Of a stretch of 32,603 nt of DNA, positions 25,495 through 32,603 are shown piece by piece. Position numbers and translations under genes: made by a program. The DNA comes from Parvibaculum sp. (GTDB lineage Bacteria; Pseudomonadota; Alphaproteobacteria; Parvibaculales; Parvibaculaceae). The stretch is from the NCBI GenBank assembly GCA_031291615.1, contig JARLIS010000055.1, positions 1-32,603 of the forward strand, read 5' to 3'. Below the pieces are notes generated by a model that made no database searches, was not told the DNA's origin, and saw only the letters and a list, made by a program, of their open reading frames with translations. The number at the start of each line of letters is the position of its first letter. Position 1 is the stretch's first letter.

Positions 25495-25938
25495 ATGAAC
25501 GAGAGTAAAAACAAGCTCGATGGAAATGCGCCGGGGCTGCTGCGGCTGGCAACCGACATCGTGTCCGCCTATGTCAGCAACAACACGATGACCGCCAGCG
25601 ACATTCCCGCGATCATCCGCACTGTCCACAGCACCCTCAAGGACATCGAAATCGGCATCGAGCGCAATACACAGGAACTGACGCCTGCCGTGCCGATCAA
25701 AAAATCCATCGCCGCCGATCACATCATCTGTCTTGAAGACGGCAAGAAGCTGAAGATGCTGAAGCGCTATCTGCGCTCGCAATACGGCATGACGCCGGAG
25801 GAATACCGGCAGCGCTGGAGCCTTCCCAACGACTATCCGATGGTGGCGCCGAACTATGCCGCGCAGCGCTCCCGTCTCGCCAAACAGATAGGCCTCGGCC
25901 GCACCGCCGCCAGCACGCAATCCAAGCGCAAGAAGTAA
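25495..25938 (+). CDS. mucR: MucR/Ros-family transcriptional regulator with degenerate zinc site
   Basis: H-NS-like global regulator of alphaproteobacteria controlling surface polysaccharides, motility and cell-cycle genes in relatives. I choose ATG 25495 (MNESKNKLDG), 147 residues; the longer reading from 25426 is not family-like. Residues 14-50 (LLRLATDIVSAYVSNNTMTASDIPAIIRTVH) form the oligomerisation helix region. The DNA-binding domain is at 75-120 (IICLEDGKKLKMLKRYLRSQYGMTPEEYRQRWSLP). In Ros the zinc ligands are C79, C82, H92 and H97. At the same positions here are C79, D82, Y92 and Y97, so zinc binding as in Ros is unlikely. Some Mesorhizobium members of the family are known to fold without zinc. 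The C-terminal tail is basic (SKRKK). Confidence 0.92.
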   Translation: MNESKNKLDGNAPGLLRLATDIVSAYVSNNTMTASDIPAIIRTVHSTLKDIEIGIERNTQELTPAVPIKKSIAADHIICLEDGKKLKMLKRYLRSQYGMTPEEYRQRWSLPNDYPMVAPNYAAQRSRLAKQIGLGRTAASTQSKRKK

Positions 25939-25953
25939 TCTTTCGGCTTCGTC

Positions 25954-26247
25954 TCAGACGATGATGCCGCCGCCCGTACCGCCTTTGGGCGGTTCATTGG
26001 GCGTGTCCGGCTTGCCGCCTTCGCGCTCAAGCCGCTGAAGCAGTTTCTGCAACGCAATCCGCTCAAGCTCGCGTTGCGATGAAGCCGCCGCCGGCCCGAC
26101 CACCGCCACCTCGATGCCGGAGGCGACGTCGATAGCCGTCACCTTGACGCTGCCGCCTATCGGCGTGAATTCGAAAATAACTTCCCGGGAGCCGCCATTC
26201 TTGCCTGGCGGCTGTGGCTTGTTATGTCCGCCGTCAGGCGGCTGCAC
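25954..26247 (-). CDS. Small conserved alphaproteobacterial protein (DUF6898-like)
   Basis: A 97-residue protein starting at a GTG (26247) inside the last codons of hemA, a 14-base overlap that implies translational coupling. The core [20 protein letters not shown], then [31 protein letters not shown], looks like a small alphaproteobacterial family of about 70 residues that I associate tentatively with DUF6898. The ends are low-complexity Pro/Gly/Asn-rich (N-terminal [17 protein letters not shown] and C-terminal [12 protein letters not shown]). Its function is unknown. It converges with mucR, whose stop lies 15 nt away. Confidence 0.75.
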   Translation of the reverse strand: MQPPDGGHNKPQPPGKNGGSREVIFEFTPIGGSVKVTAIDVASGIEVAVVGPAAASSQRELERIALQKLLQRLEREGGKPDTPNEPPKGGTGGGIIV

Positions 26248-27448
26248 GTCGGATATTCCGCCGCGTCCACACCTGATCGAGCGCCTTTACCAGGTCGTCC
26301 ATCATGTCGTCGGTATGCACCGGGCAAGGCGTGAAGCGCAGCCGCTCCGTGCCGCGCGGCACGGTCGGATAATTGATCGGCTGCACATAGACGCCGTGAT
26401 CGCGCAGAAGATCGTCGCTCACCTGCTTGCAGATGACGGGATCGCCGACCATCACCGGCACGATATGGCTTTCGCACATCACGACCGGCAGGCCCGCATC
26501 GGCCATTTTCCGCCTGAGCGTCGTCGCGCGCTCCTGATGGCGCACGCGCTCGTCGCTGCTCACCTTCAGATGCCTGACCGCCGCCAGCACCCCCGCGACC
26601 AGCACAGGCGAAAGCGACGTTGAGAAGATGAAGCCCGGCGCATAGGAGCGGATAACGTCGACCAGCACTGCCGAGCCGGCAATATAGCCGCCCATCACGC
26701 CGAAGCCCTTGGCGAGGGTGCCTTCGATGATATCCACCTTGTCGAGCACGCCGTCGCGCTCGGCGATGCCGCCACCGCGCGGACCGTAAAGCCCGACCGC
26801 ATGCACTTCATCGAGATAGGTAAGCGCACCGTACTGGCGGGCCAGATCGCAAATCTCTCCGATGGGCGCGATATCGCCATCCATCGAATAGACGGACTCG
26901 AAGGCGATGATCTTCGGCTGGGCGGGATCGAGCTGCTTCAGCAAAACTTCGAGATGCCCGAGATCGTTGTGACGCCACAGGCGCTTCGGCCCCCCGCCAT
27001 GCTTGATGCCTTCGATTATCGAGGCATGGTTCATCTCATCGGAAATGATGACGCAATCGTTGAACACCCGCGCCAGCGTCGACAGCGTGGCGTCGTTCGC
27101 GGCATAGCCGGACGTGAACAGCAGCGACGCTTCCTTCTGGTGCAGGTCGGCAAGCTCGCGTTCAAGCTCCACATGATAATGCGTCGTGCCGGAGATGTTG
27201 CGCGTGCCGCCGGAACCGGCGCCCGTTTCGTCGATGGCGCGATGCATGGCCTCGGTCACGACCGGATGCTGACCCATGCCGAGATAGTCGTTGGAGCACC
27301 AGACGACGATGTCGCGCGATCCCTCAGGCGTGTAAAAGGTGGCCCGCGGAAAGTCGCCGCGATGGCGCAGGATGTCGGCGAAGACACGATAGCGCCCTTC
27401 GTTCTCCAATGTCCGCAAAGCGTCCGAGAGCGTCGTCTGATAGTCCAT
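26234..27448 (-). CDS. hemA: 5-aminolevulinate synthase
   Basis: PLP enzyme condensing glycine and succinyl-CoA to 5-aminolevulinate, the first step of the alphaproteobacterial C4 heme pathway. The start at 27448 ([23 protein letters not shown]), with AGGGA about 8 nt upstream, gives 404 residues; the upstream extension to 27511 is not conserved. The catalytic lysine is K247 in [18 protein letters not shown]. Glycine-rich [17 protein letters not shown], the PLP-stacking region [16 protein letters not shown] and [17 protein letters not shown] are all present. A long upstream gap (119 bp to a striking palindrome) probably carries its regulation. The following small gene overlaps its 3' end. Confidence 0.98.
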   Translation of the reverse strand: MDYQTTLSDALRTLENEGRYRVFADILRHRGDFPRATFYTPEGSRDIVVWCSNDYLGMGQHPVVTEAMHRAIDETGAGSGGTRNISGTTHYHVELERELADLHQKEASLLFTSGYAANDATLSTLARVFNDCVIISDEMNHASIIEGIKHGGGPKRLWRHNDLGHLEVLLKQLDPAQPKIIAFESVYSMDGDIAPIGEICDLARQYGALTYLDEVHAVGLYGPRGGGIAERDGVLDKVDIIEGTLAKGFGVMGGYIAGSAVLVDVIRSYAPGFIFSTSLSPVLVAGVLAAVRHLKVSSDERVRHQERATTLRRKMADAGLPVVMCESHIVPVMVGDPVICKQVSDDLLRDHGVYVQPINYPTVPRGTERLRFTPCPVHTDDMMDDLVKALDQVWTRRNIRRAAA

Positions 27449-27566
27449 GGCCGCATCCCTGTTACTGCCCTGCGCCAACGGGACAATCACGCCCGGAAGC
27501 AAGGCCGACATTCACTATTTAGCACACCTTACCCCTCGGCGGCAGGCGGGCGACACGCGAATTGTC

Positions 27567-27588
27567 GCATAAGTTTCACCACTTATGC
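27567..27588. promoter_or_regulatory. Perfect dyad upstream of hemA
   Basis: GCATAAGT and ACTTATGC form an 8-bp perfect inverted repeat with a 6-bp spacer, 119 bp before the hemA start and 42 bp past the end of the GDPD gene. The AT-rich half-sites and the lack of a T tract fit a dimeric-regulator operator better than a terminator. The regulator is unknown; it does not match the FNR consensus. Confidence 0.4.
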
Positions 27589-27629
27589 CCGGGTTTTGGA
27601 AGCCCTCAACCTAAGCCCCGGCTCGGAGC

Positions 27630-28415
27630 CTACGAGGTCCAAAGTCCTCTTTCGATGAGAACCGCTTTCAGGACGGCCGGCTCGTCGGTCATTAGCCCGT
27701 CCACCCCGAGGTCGATTAGCCGATTCATCTCCACGGGATCGTCGATGGTCCAGACATGGACCTGGAGCCCCGCTTCATGCGCCCGGTCGACCAGCAACCG
27801 ATCGACAAGCCTGAGGCCGTTCTGCCGCACGGGGATCTGCGCCACGCCTTCGGCAAAGCCGCCCCAGAGAAAACCGAGCGGCCCGCACCAGCTTGAAAAT
27901 CTGAGCCGCGCCGTGCCGCCGGGTCCGAGCCCGGTGCAGAGCTTCGGCCCCAGCGCCTCGCGCACCGCTTTCGTGCGGGCGCCGGAAAACGAGGTCACGC
28001 CGACGCGGTCGATGGCGCCCGTCTCGCGCAGCACGCGGATCAAGGGCTCAACGGCATTGTCGCGCTTCGGATCTATGTTGATGCGGATGTTGGGCCAGGT
28101 GAGCAGCAGCTCTTCGAGCCTCGGAATGGGTTCCTTCCCCGAAACCCTGGCGCCCGCGACGTCCTTGTAGTCCATCTCCGCGATGACGCCCGTCCTGTCG
28201 GTGACACGGTCGAGCCTGTCGTCGTGAAAGGCGAGCAGCACGCCGTCGCGCGTCGCATGCACATCCGTCTCGACATAGCGGTAGCCGAGATCGACCGCAC
28301 CCTGGAAAGCCGGCATCGTGTTCTCGGGCCATGCCCCCGCGCCGCCGCGATGGGCGAAGGCGAGAATGCCGTCATGCTGCAAATATGGAAACTTCGCCGG
28401 CCGGCCCAATGGCAT
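27630..28415 (-). CDS. Glycerophosphodiester phosphodiesterase family protein
   Basis: TIM-barrel metal enzyme predicted to cleave glycerophosphodiesters to glycerol 3-phosphate and an alcohol. The 261-residue protein has the signature LAFAHRGGAGAWPENT with catalytic H22 and E31, then YVETDVHATRDG with metal ligands E49 and D51, and AFHDDRLDRVT with the second catalytic H64. The distal metal glutamate/aspartate position is INIDPKRDN, and the barrel ends with VHVWTIDD and LGVDGLMTDEP. No signal peptide is seen, so it is probably cytoplasmic. It lies 62 nt after the L,D-transpeptidase gene. Confidence 0.94.
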   Translation of the reverse strand: MPLGRPAKFPYLQHDGILAFAHRGGAGAWPENTMPAFQGAVDLGYRYVETDVHATRDGVLLAFHDDRLDRVTDRTGVIAEMDYKDVAGARVSGKEPIPRLEELLLTWPNIRINIDPKRDNAVEPLIRVLRETGAIDRVGVTSFSGARTKAVREALGPKLCTGLGPGGTARLRFSSWCGPLGFLWGGFAEGVAQIPVRQNGLRLVDRLLVDRAHEAGLQVHVWTIDDPVEMNRLIDLGVDGLMTDEPAVLKAVLIERGLWTS

Positions 28416-28440
28416 CGCTCTCAGGGCCTCCCCGCCCCGC

Positions 28441-28458
28441 TCCCCGCATGTTCGGGGA
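28441..28458 (-). terminator. Short hairpin between L,D-transpeptidase and GDPD genes
   Basis: TCCCCG and CGGGGA pair across a 6-nt loop, 19 nt after the L,D-transpeptidase stop on the minus strand. There is no T tract, so it may only attenuate read-through into the GDPD gene. Confidence 0.35.
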
Positions 28459-28477
28459 TTCGTCCGGCGATCATAGT

Positions 28478-29749
28478 CTAATTGTCGAGGCTCGTGGCGC
28501 TCAGCTTGCGGTCGCGGTCATAGACGTCGTCGCGGAAATTGACCACGCCGTCCTCGCCGACCCAGGCGGTCAGATACATGAGATAGATCGGCACCTGCGC
28601 CGTGAGCGTGATGTCCTTGTGCTCACCGCTTGTGATCGTCTGGTCGATGCGCGCCCGGTCCCAGCCGGCATTGTCCTTGAGCAGCCATGCCACGAGATCA
28701 CGCACATCCTGCACGCGCACGCAGCCCGAACTGAAATTCCGCCCCTGCCGGCTGAACAGCGTCTTCACCGGCGTATCGTGGAGATAGACGGCGAAGGGAT
28801 TGGGGAAGTTGATCTTGACCGTGCCGAGCGAATTCAGCCGGCTGGGGTCCTGCCGCAGCCGGTATTGCCGGGTCACATTCGGGTTCGACCAATCGACGGT
28901 CGAGGGATCGACCTCCGGCGCGCTGTCCGTCCAGCCATGCAGAACCCGGATGCCCATGCGCGAGAGAAACTTCGGATTGGCCCTGATCTTGGGCAGCAGA
29001 TCCTTCATCGCGATGGACTCCGGCACGTTCCAATAGGGATTGATCGTGACGTAGTTGATCTTGCTCGTATATTCCGGCGTCTGACGATCTTCCTTGCCGA
29101 CGATCACGCGCTTGCGGATCACGACCTCGCCATTCTCCACCGCTTCGACTTCCTGCCCGGCGATATTGACGAAGACATAGCGCCGCCCGAGCGAGGGCGC
29201 GACCTCGTTGAGCCGCTTCAGGTTCACCTCGAGCTGATGGATGCGCGCCGCCACCGGCACATTCATCGCCGCAAGCGTCGCCCGGCCGACGGCGCCGTCA
29301 GGCTCAAGCCCGTGGCGCGACTGAAAGCGACGCACACCCTCGAACACCGCATCGTCGAAAAGCATCTGGTCGCCGCCCGACGCCATCATGTCGCCCGTCG
29401 CCATCAGGCGCTTGCGGATGAGCGCCACGCGCGGATCGCGCACGCCTTTTTCAAGTTTCTCGCCGTCCGGAATCGTTTCCCAGCCGCCCCATTTCTCGAT
29501 CTGCTTGTACATCGAGATCGCCCGGACGACCGGCCAGAAACCGGAATCGCCAAGCGTCGGCACGCTGGACTTCATCGCCGGATCGTCGGTCGGCTCGGCG
29601 TTCGCATTGGCGTTCCAGGGGTCGATCCATTGCGTCTCGACGGGATCGTAGGATGAAGCCGCCCAGGCGGACGCGTTCGCGAGCGCCGCTCCGGCGATAA
29701 CCGCCAGCGCCAGAACCGCCCGGAAACGAGACCCGAATTCGTTTTTCAC
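28478..29749 (-). CDS. Periplasmic L,D-transpeptidase (YkuD domain)
   Basis: Cross-links peptidoglycan (3-3 links) or attaches proteins to it. The 423-residue protein begins at GTG 29749 with a signal peptide (hydrophobic AVLALAVIAGAALANASAWA, likely cleavage near residue 30). A peptidoglycan-binding-1 domain follows (about 125-170, DAVFEGVRRFQSRHGLEPDGAVGRATLAAMN). The YcbB-type catalytic domain has YVTINPYWNVPESIA, H324 in YLHDTPVKTLFSRQGR and the nucleophile C343 in NFSSGCVRVQD. It lies downstream of and in the same orientation as an LdtR-like MarR gene, the pairing seen with ldtP in Liberibacter and rhizobia, so it may be under that regulator's control. Confidence 0.94.
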   Translation of the reverse strand: MKNEFGSRFRAVLALAVIAGAALANASAWAASSYDPVETQWIDPWNANANAEPTDDPAMKSSVPTLGDSGFWPVVRAISMYKQIEKWGGWETIPDGEKLEKGVRDPRVALIRKRLMATGDMMASGGDQMLFDDAVFEGVRRFQSRHGLEPDGAVGRATLAAMNVPVAARIHQLEVNLKRLNEVAPSLGRRYVFVNIAGQEVEAVENGEVVIRKRVIVGKEDRQTPEYTSKINYVTINPYWNVPESIAMKDLLPKIRANPKFLSRMGIRVLHGWTDSAPEVDPSTVDWSNPNVTRQYRLRQDPSRLNSLGTVKINFPNPFAVYLHDTPVKTLFSRQGRNFSSGCVRVQDVRDLVAWLLKDNAGWDRARIDQTITSGEHKDITLTAQVPIYLMYLTAWVGEDGVVNFRDDVYDRDRKLSATSLDN

Positions 29750-29888
29750 CGCACCCTCGCGCCGCCACCGGCCGATATCTTAACCAAAACAGGACGCGCC
29801 GTTCGCGATTGGGACAAACATCCCGCGGAAGGCGCTTTCGATCTCAGGAATTGCAAGTTTCATGCGGTCCTGCCGCCCTCAAAACGCA

Positions 29889-29911
29889 ATGCCCCGCACA
29901 AGGCGGGGCAT
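29889..29911 (-). terminator. Intrinsic terminator after the marR-type gene
   Basis: ATGCCCCGC and GCGGGGCAT form a perfect 9-bp stem with a 5-nt loop, 27 nt past the regulator's stop. On the minus strand it is followed by TTGCGTTTT, a broken T tract. It separates the regulator from the downstream L,D-transpeptidase gene, suggesting the two have separate transcripts. Confidence 0.7.
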
Positions 29912-29938
29912 CACGATGTCGATACTGAAATTGGGCTT

Positions 29939-30448
29939 TCAGAGGCGATAGCGAATCTGGTCCGTCCAGAAGCGCTCGAGCTTGTGCAGCGTCGCGTTGA
30001 TCTGCCGCAGCTCCTCGATGCTGATGTCGCCGACTTCGGCGACCGAACGGCAATGCTTGTCGTAAAGCGCGTCGATCGCCTTGCAGATAGCGCGGCCCTT
30101 GTCGGTCAGCCTGACGCGCACCGAGCGGCGGTCGAGCCGCGAGCGCTGATGGCTGATATAGCCCGCCTCGACGAGCTTCTTCAGATTGTAGGAAACGTTC
30201 GAGCCGAGATAGTGACCGCGCGTGCGCAACTCGCCCGCCGTCATTTCCGCATCGCCGATGTTGAAAAGCAGCAGCGCCTGCACGCTGTTGATTTCCGAAC
30301 AGGCGAGCCTGTCGAGCTCGTCCTTGATCACATCGAGCAGACGGCGATGAAGACGCTCCACATAGGTGAGAGCTTCGAGATATGCCGGCTTGGATGCGGC
30401 CTCGTCGTTGTTCGCGATCAGCGCGGTGGCCTGCGTGGTCATACCCAT
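29939..30448 (-). CDS. MarR-family regulator, LdtR-like
   Basis: Dimeric winged-helix regulator of 169 residues. The DNA-binding domain lies about 50-115: AEMTAGELRTRGHYLGSNVSYNLKKLVEAGYI as helix-turn-helix and SRLDRRSVRVRLTDKG as wing with the conserved Asp-Arg. The N-terminus MTTQATALIANNDEA and the long dimerisation helices (YVERLHRRLLDVIKDELDRL, IEELRQINATLHKLERFW) resemble LdtR of Candidatus Liberibacter and rhizobia, which controls an L,D-transpeptidase gene and osmotic-stress tolerance. Here an L,D-transpeptidase gene is also next door. AGAGGG lies 8 nt before ATG 30448. The assignment rests on family resemblance and context. Confidence 0.85.
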   Translation of the reverse strand: MGMTTQATALIANNDEAASKPAYLEALTYVERLHRRLLDVIKDELDRLACSEINSVQALLLFNIGDAEMTAGELRTRGHYLGSNVSYNLKKLVEAGYISHQRSRLDRRSVRVRLTDKGRAICKAIDALYDKHCRSVAEVGDISIEELRQINATLHKLERFWTDQIRYRL

Positions 30449-30544
30449 CGAATTCGCCCTCTCAAATCAACACAACGCGGGCAGTCCCGAGAACACGGTC
30501 CTGTCCGTTGCTGAGAATAACGATTCCGATCCTAACGACTGGTT

Positions 30545-30611
30545 TAAACGCTGCCGATTTGGGAGATTATCCGCGGCAAGGATATTTATGCTTAACGAGA
30601 ATAAACGCTGC
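30545..30611. promoter_or_regulatory. Repeated motif in the ldtR-like gene's promoter region
   Basis: TAAACGCTGC occurs twice (30545-30554 and 30602-30611), 57 bp apart centre to centre. Related TAACGA elements lie near 30512, 30534 and 30593, and GAGAATAA occurs at both 30505 and 30597. The repeats fall 97-163 bp upstream of the MarR-type gene in a 181-bp AT-richer gap. They are candidate autoregulatory operator sites (inference). Confidence 0.4.
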
Positions 30612-30629
30612 GGTTGCAGGCGGCTGCAA

Positions 30630-31520
30630 TTAGATCTCGCCCTTGATAAGTTTGATCACACCGGAAAAGTCGAGCCCGTCATGGCCTGACGCCTCCATCA
30701 GCGCATAGAGCTGCGCAGCCTGCGCACCGAGCGGCGTCGGCGCCTTGGCGGTCTTCGAGGCGTCCTGCGCGAGCCGCAGATCCTTCAGCATCATCGCCGC
30801 CGTGAAACCCGGCTTGTAGTCGCGATTGGCGGGCGAGGTCGGCACCGGCCCCGGCACCGGACAATAAGACGTCATCGACCAGCACTGGCCGGAAGCGGTC
30901 GACGAAATATTGAAAAGCGTCTGCGCGTCGAGCCCCAGCTTCTCGCCGAGCACGAAGGCCTCCGACACCGCGATCATGGAAATGCCGAGGATCATGTTGT
31001 TGCAGACCTTGGCGACCTGCCCGTTCCCCGCCGCGCCCGCGTGGAAAATATTCTTCCCCATCTTCTCGAGCACAGGCTTCGCCTTGGCGAAAGCCGCATC
31101 GGACCCGCCGACCATGAAGGTCAGCGTGCCGGCTTCCGCCCCGCCGACGCCGCCGGAGACCGGCGCATCGAGCATGGCCATGCCAGCCTTCTCCGCCGCC
31201 GCGATCACCTCGCGCGCCGAGGGCACGTCGATGGTGGAGGAGTCTATGAAGAGCGTGCCCTTGTTCGCCGCCGCGATGAGGCCCTTCTCGCCCAGATAGA
31301 CCGAACGCACATGCTCACCCGCCGGCAGCATGGTGACGACGAATTCGACATCGCGCGCCGCGTCCGAGGCCGTCGCCGCCCGTGTCGCGCCGGCGGCGAC
31401 AAGCGAGGCAACCGCCGCCTCGCTCAGATCGAAGACCTTGAGCTTGTGCCCCGCCTTGGCGAGGTTTTTCGCCATGGGGCCGCCCATATTGCCAAGCCCG
31501 ATGAAACCGATCGCAGCCAT
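30630..31520 (-). CDS. mmsB: 3-hydroxyisobutyrate dehydrogenase
   Basis: NAD-dependent oxidation of 3-hydroxyisobutyrate to methylmalonate semialdehyde in valine degradation. The 296-residue protein has the nucleotide-binding GFIGLGNMGGPMAKNL (residues 5-20), the substrate-binding DAPVSGGVGGAEAGTLTFMVGG (118-139) and the catalytic lysine K171 in AGNGQVAKVCNNMILG with N175. Near the C-terminus GFTAAMMLKDLRLAQ is typical. GGGAG lies 7 nt before the ATG, and the gene is 11 nt after the 3-hydroxyisobutyryl-CoA hydrolase gene that makes its substrate. Confidence 0.97.
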   Translation of the reverse strand: MAAIGFIGLGNMGGPMAKNLAKAGHKLKVFDLSEAAVASLVAAGATRAATASDAARDVEFVVTMLPAGEHVRSVYLGEKGLIAAANKGTLFIDSSTIDVPSAREVIAAAEKAGMAMLDAPVSGGVGGAEAGTLTFMVGGSDAAFAKAKPVLEKMGKNIFHAGAAGNGQVAKVCNNMILGISMIAVSEAFVLGEKLGLDAQTLFNISSTASGQCWSMTSYCPVPGPVPTSPANRDYKPGFTAAMMLKDLRLAQDASKTAKAPTPLGAQAAQLYALMEASGHDGLDFSGVIKLIKGEI

Positions 31521-31531
31521 GTCATATCTCC

Positions 31532-32572
31532 CTAGTCGAACGTCAGTTCATCCGCGCCAAGCGAAGCGAAATAGGCATCCACATCTTGCGCGCTTACATC
31601 GCCGAGCGAGGCGGGCCGCCATTTCGGCGCCTGATCCTTGTCGATGATGATGGCGCGCACGCCCTCGTAAAAATCATGACCGCGCATGAAACGGTTGGTC
31701 AGCCGGAATTCGAGTTTCATGCATTCTGCAAAAGAGAGCTTCGCGCCTTCGCGTATCTGGCGATAGGTGACGAGCAGACTTGTCGGCGATTTCCCGGCGA
31801 GCGTCGCCGCCACCTTCTGCGCCCATTCGCCGCCATCGGCATTCAGCGAGGCGACGATCTCGGCAACCGAACCTTTCGAGAAATGCCGGTCGATCTCCGC
31901 GCGGTGCTCTGCGAGCGAAGGCGCACCGGCATCTTCAGCCAACGCCTTCACCGCAACTTCAACGGCCTCGCCGCCCGCCAGCCGCGCCTTCAGCGCGTCG
32001 AGCTTCGCGCTGGGCACATAGACATCGGCAATGCCCGCATGGATCGCATCCGCCGCCTTCAGCCGCTCGCCCGTGAGCCCGAGGAACATGCCGATCTCGC
32101 CCGGACAACGCGGCAGAAAGAAGGTGCCGCCCACATCCGGAAACAGTCCGATGCCGGTTTCCGGCATGGCGAAGGTGAGCTTCTCGGTCGCTACGCGCAA
32201 CGATCCATTGACCGAAACGCCGACGCCGCCCCCCATGTCGATGCCGTTCATCAGCGCGACATAGGGCTTCGGATAGGCCTTGATATAAGCGTTGAGGCGA
32301 TATTCCTCGCGATAGAAATCGATGACGTTGCGGTCGCCCGCCTTGCCCCAGTCATGGAGCGCGCGAATGTCGCCGCCCGCCGAAAACGCTTTCTCGCCCG
32401 CGCCTTCGACGATGACGAGTTTCACCGCATCGTCGGCAGCCCAGGCCTTCAATTGCGGATGCATGGCGCGCACCATGCCGAGCGTCAGCGCATTGAGCGC
32501 CTTCGGCCGGTTGAGCGTGACGATACCGGCCGCGCCGCGACGCTCGAACAGGACTTCGGGCTCTTCGCTCAT
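31532..32572 (-). CDS. 3-hydroxyisobutyryl-CoA hydrolase
   Basis: Crotonase-fold thioesterase that releases 3-hydroxyisobutyrate from its CoA ester in valine degradation. I start at ATG 32572 (MSEEPEVLFERRGAAGIVTLNRPKALNAL), 346 residues, two bases after the upstream stop; a TTG at 32578 is possible. Family features are KAFSAGGDIRALHDWG, the oxyanion region MNGIDMGGGVGVSVNGSLRVATE, and the catalytic FAMPETGIGLFPDVGGTFFLPR with Glu and Asp. The long C-terminal half including SPTSLLVTYRQIREG and DFYEGVRAIIIDKDQAPKW separates it from enoyl-CoA hydratases. It heads directly into mmsB. Confidence 0.96.
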   Translation of the reverse strand: MSEEPEVLFERRGAAGIVTLNRPKALNALTLGMVRAMHPQLKAWAADDAVKLVIVEGAGEKAFSAGGDIRALHDWGKAGDRNVIDFYREEYRLNAYIKAYPKPYVALMNGIDMGGGVGVSVNGSLRVATEKLTFAMPETGIGLFPDVGGTFFLPRCPGEIGMFLGLTGERLKAADAIHAGIADVYVPSAKLDALKARLAGGEAVEVAVKALAEDAGAPSLAEHRAEIDRHFSKGSVAEIVASLNADGGEWAQKVAATLAGKSPTSLLVTYRQIREGAKLSFAECMKLEFRLTNRFMRGHDFYEGVRAIIIDKDQAPKWRPASLGDVSAQDVDAYFASLGADELTFD

Positions 32573-32574
32573 GC

Positions 32575-32603
32575 TCAACTCTTCAGAAGCTCGCGCGCGA
32601 TGA
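32575..32603 (-). CDS. 3' end of a probable acyl-CoA dehydrogenase gene (partial)
   Basis: Only eight codons and a TGA are visible: IARELLKS, then stop, two bases before the hydrolase ATG. The ending ARELL followed by a short tail is typical of isobutyryl-CoA and related acyl-CoA dehydrogenases, and that enzyme would precede these two in valine degradation. The call depends on context and a very short match. Confidence 0.5.

Noticed and set aside
1..32603. CRISPR array or a clustered anti-phage defence locus
   Set aside because: No regularly spaced repeats and no Cas or restriction-modification genes; the only defence-like hint is the HEPN-type motif of the IS passenger.

Overview
This is a GC-rich, gene-dense chromosomal segment of an alphaproteobacterium, most likely of the Hyphomicrobiales/Parvibaculum type. 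The evidence is a 5-aminolevulinate synthase (the C4 heme route), a MucR/Ros regulator, an ihfA next to a MerR-like gene, a mitochondrial-type cytochrome bc1 assembly chaperone, a DUF2842 protein next to a Cox15-type heme A synthase, and an LdtR-like MarR gene next to an L,D-transpeptidase. The genus is an inference and no 16S gene is present.

Layout. Positions 1-1070 hold rplM-rpsI (minus strand) with a recognisable promoter and a terminator-like hairpin. Positions 1144-2815 hold a complete-ended IS1595-family insertion: 25-bp inverted repeats and a perfect 8-bp target duplication (ATTAATCG). Its interior is deleted, so the transposase and a convergent passenger gene are fused tail to tail. 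The insertion falls on the stop codon of an MFS efflux-type transporter (2809-4203), which follows a PaaI-like thioesterase. Positions 4895-8621 read rightward: aldo/keto reductase, ECHDC3-like crotonase, CoA-binding protein and O-acetylhomoserine sulfhydrylase. Positions 8693-10870 hold heme A synthase, DUF2842, an unlisted 26-residue membrane peptide, a VOC protein and tRNA-Pro(GGG). Positions 10991-15238 are a leftward housekeeping block: CBP3-like chaperone, yceD, plsX, fabH, ihfA and a MerR-like gene. bamE (15344-15859) diverges from it and shares a bidirectional terminator with the proton-pumping pyrophosphatase hppA. Positions 18220-24945 form a leftward chain glyA-nrdR-ribD-ribE-ribBX-ribH-nusB-thiL, covering one-carbon metabolism, riboflavin synthesis and thiamine phosphate phosphorylation. 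After an AT-rich 550-bp gap come mucR (+), then leftward hemA and a small DUF protein, a GDPD-family phosphodiesterase, an L,D-transpeptidase with its probable MarR regulator, and a valine-catabolism operon (3-hydroxyisobutyryl-CoA hydrolase, 3-hydroxyisobutyrate dehydrogenase, and the last codons of a probable acyl-CoA dehydrogenase).

Most of the window is ordinary core genome. The points worth a second look are the deleted IS1595 element with a passenger protein carrying a HEPN-type RNxxxH motif, a 26-residue membrane peptide with a strong ribosome binding site, a MucR protein that has lost most of its zinc ligands and sits behind an AT-rich leader, a structured glyA leader, a RibB protein with a dead GTP cyclohydrolase II domain, and a crotonase lacking both catalytic glutamates.
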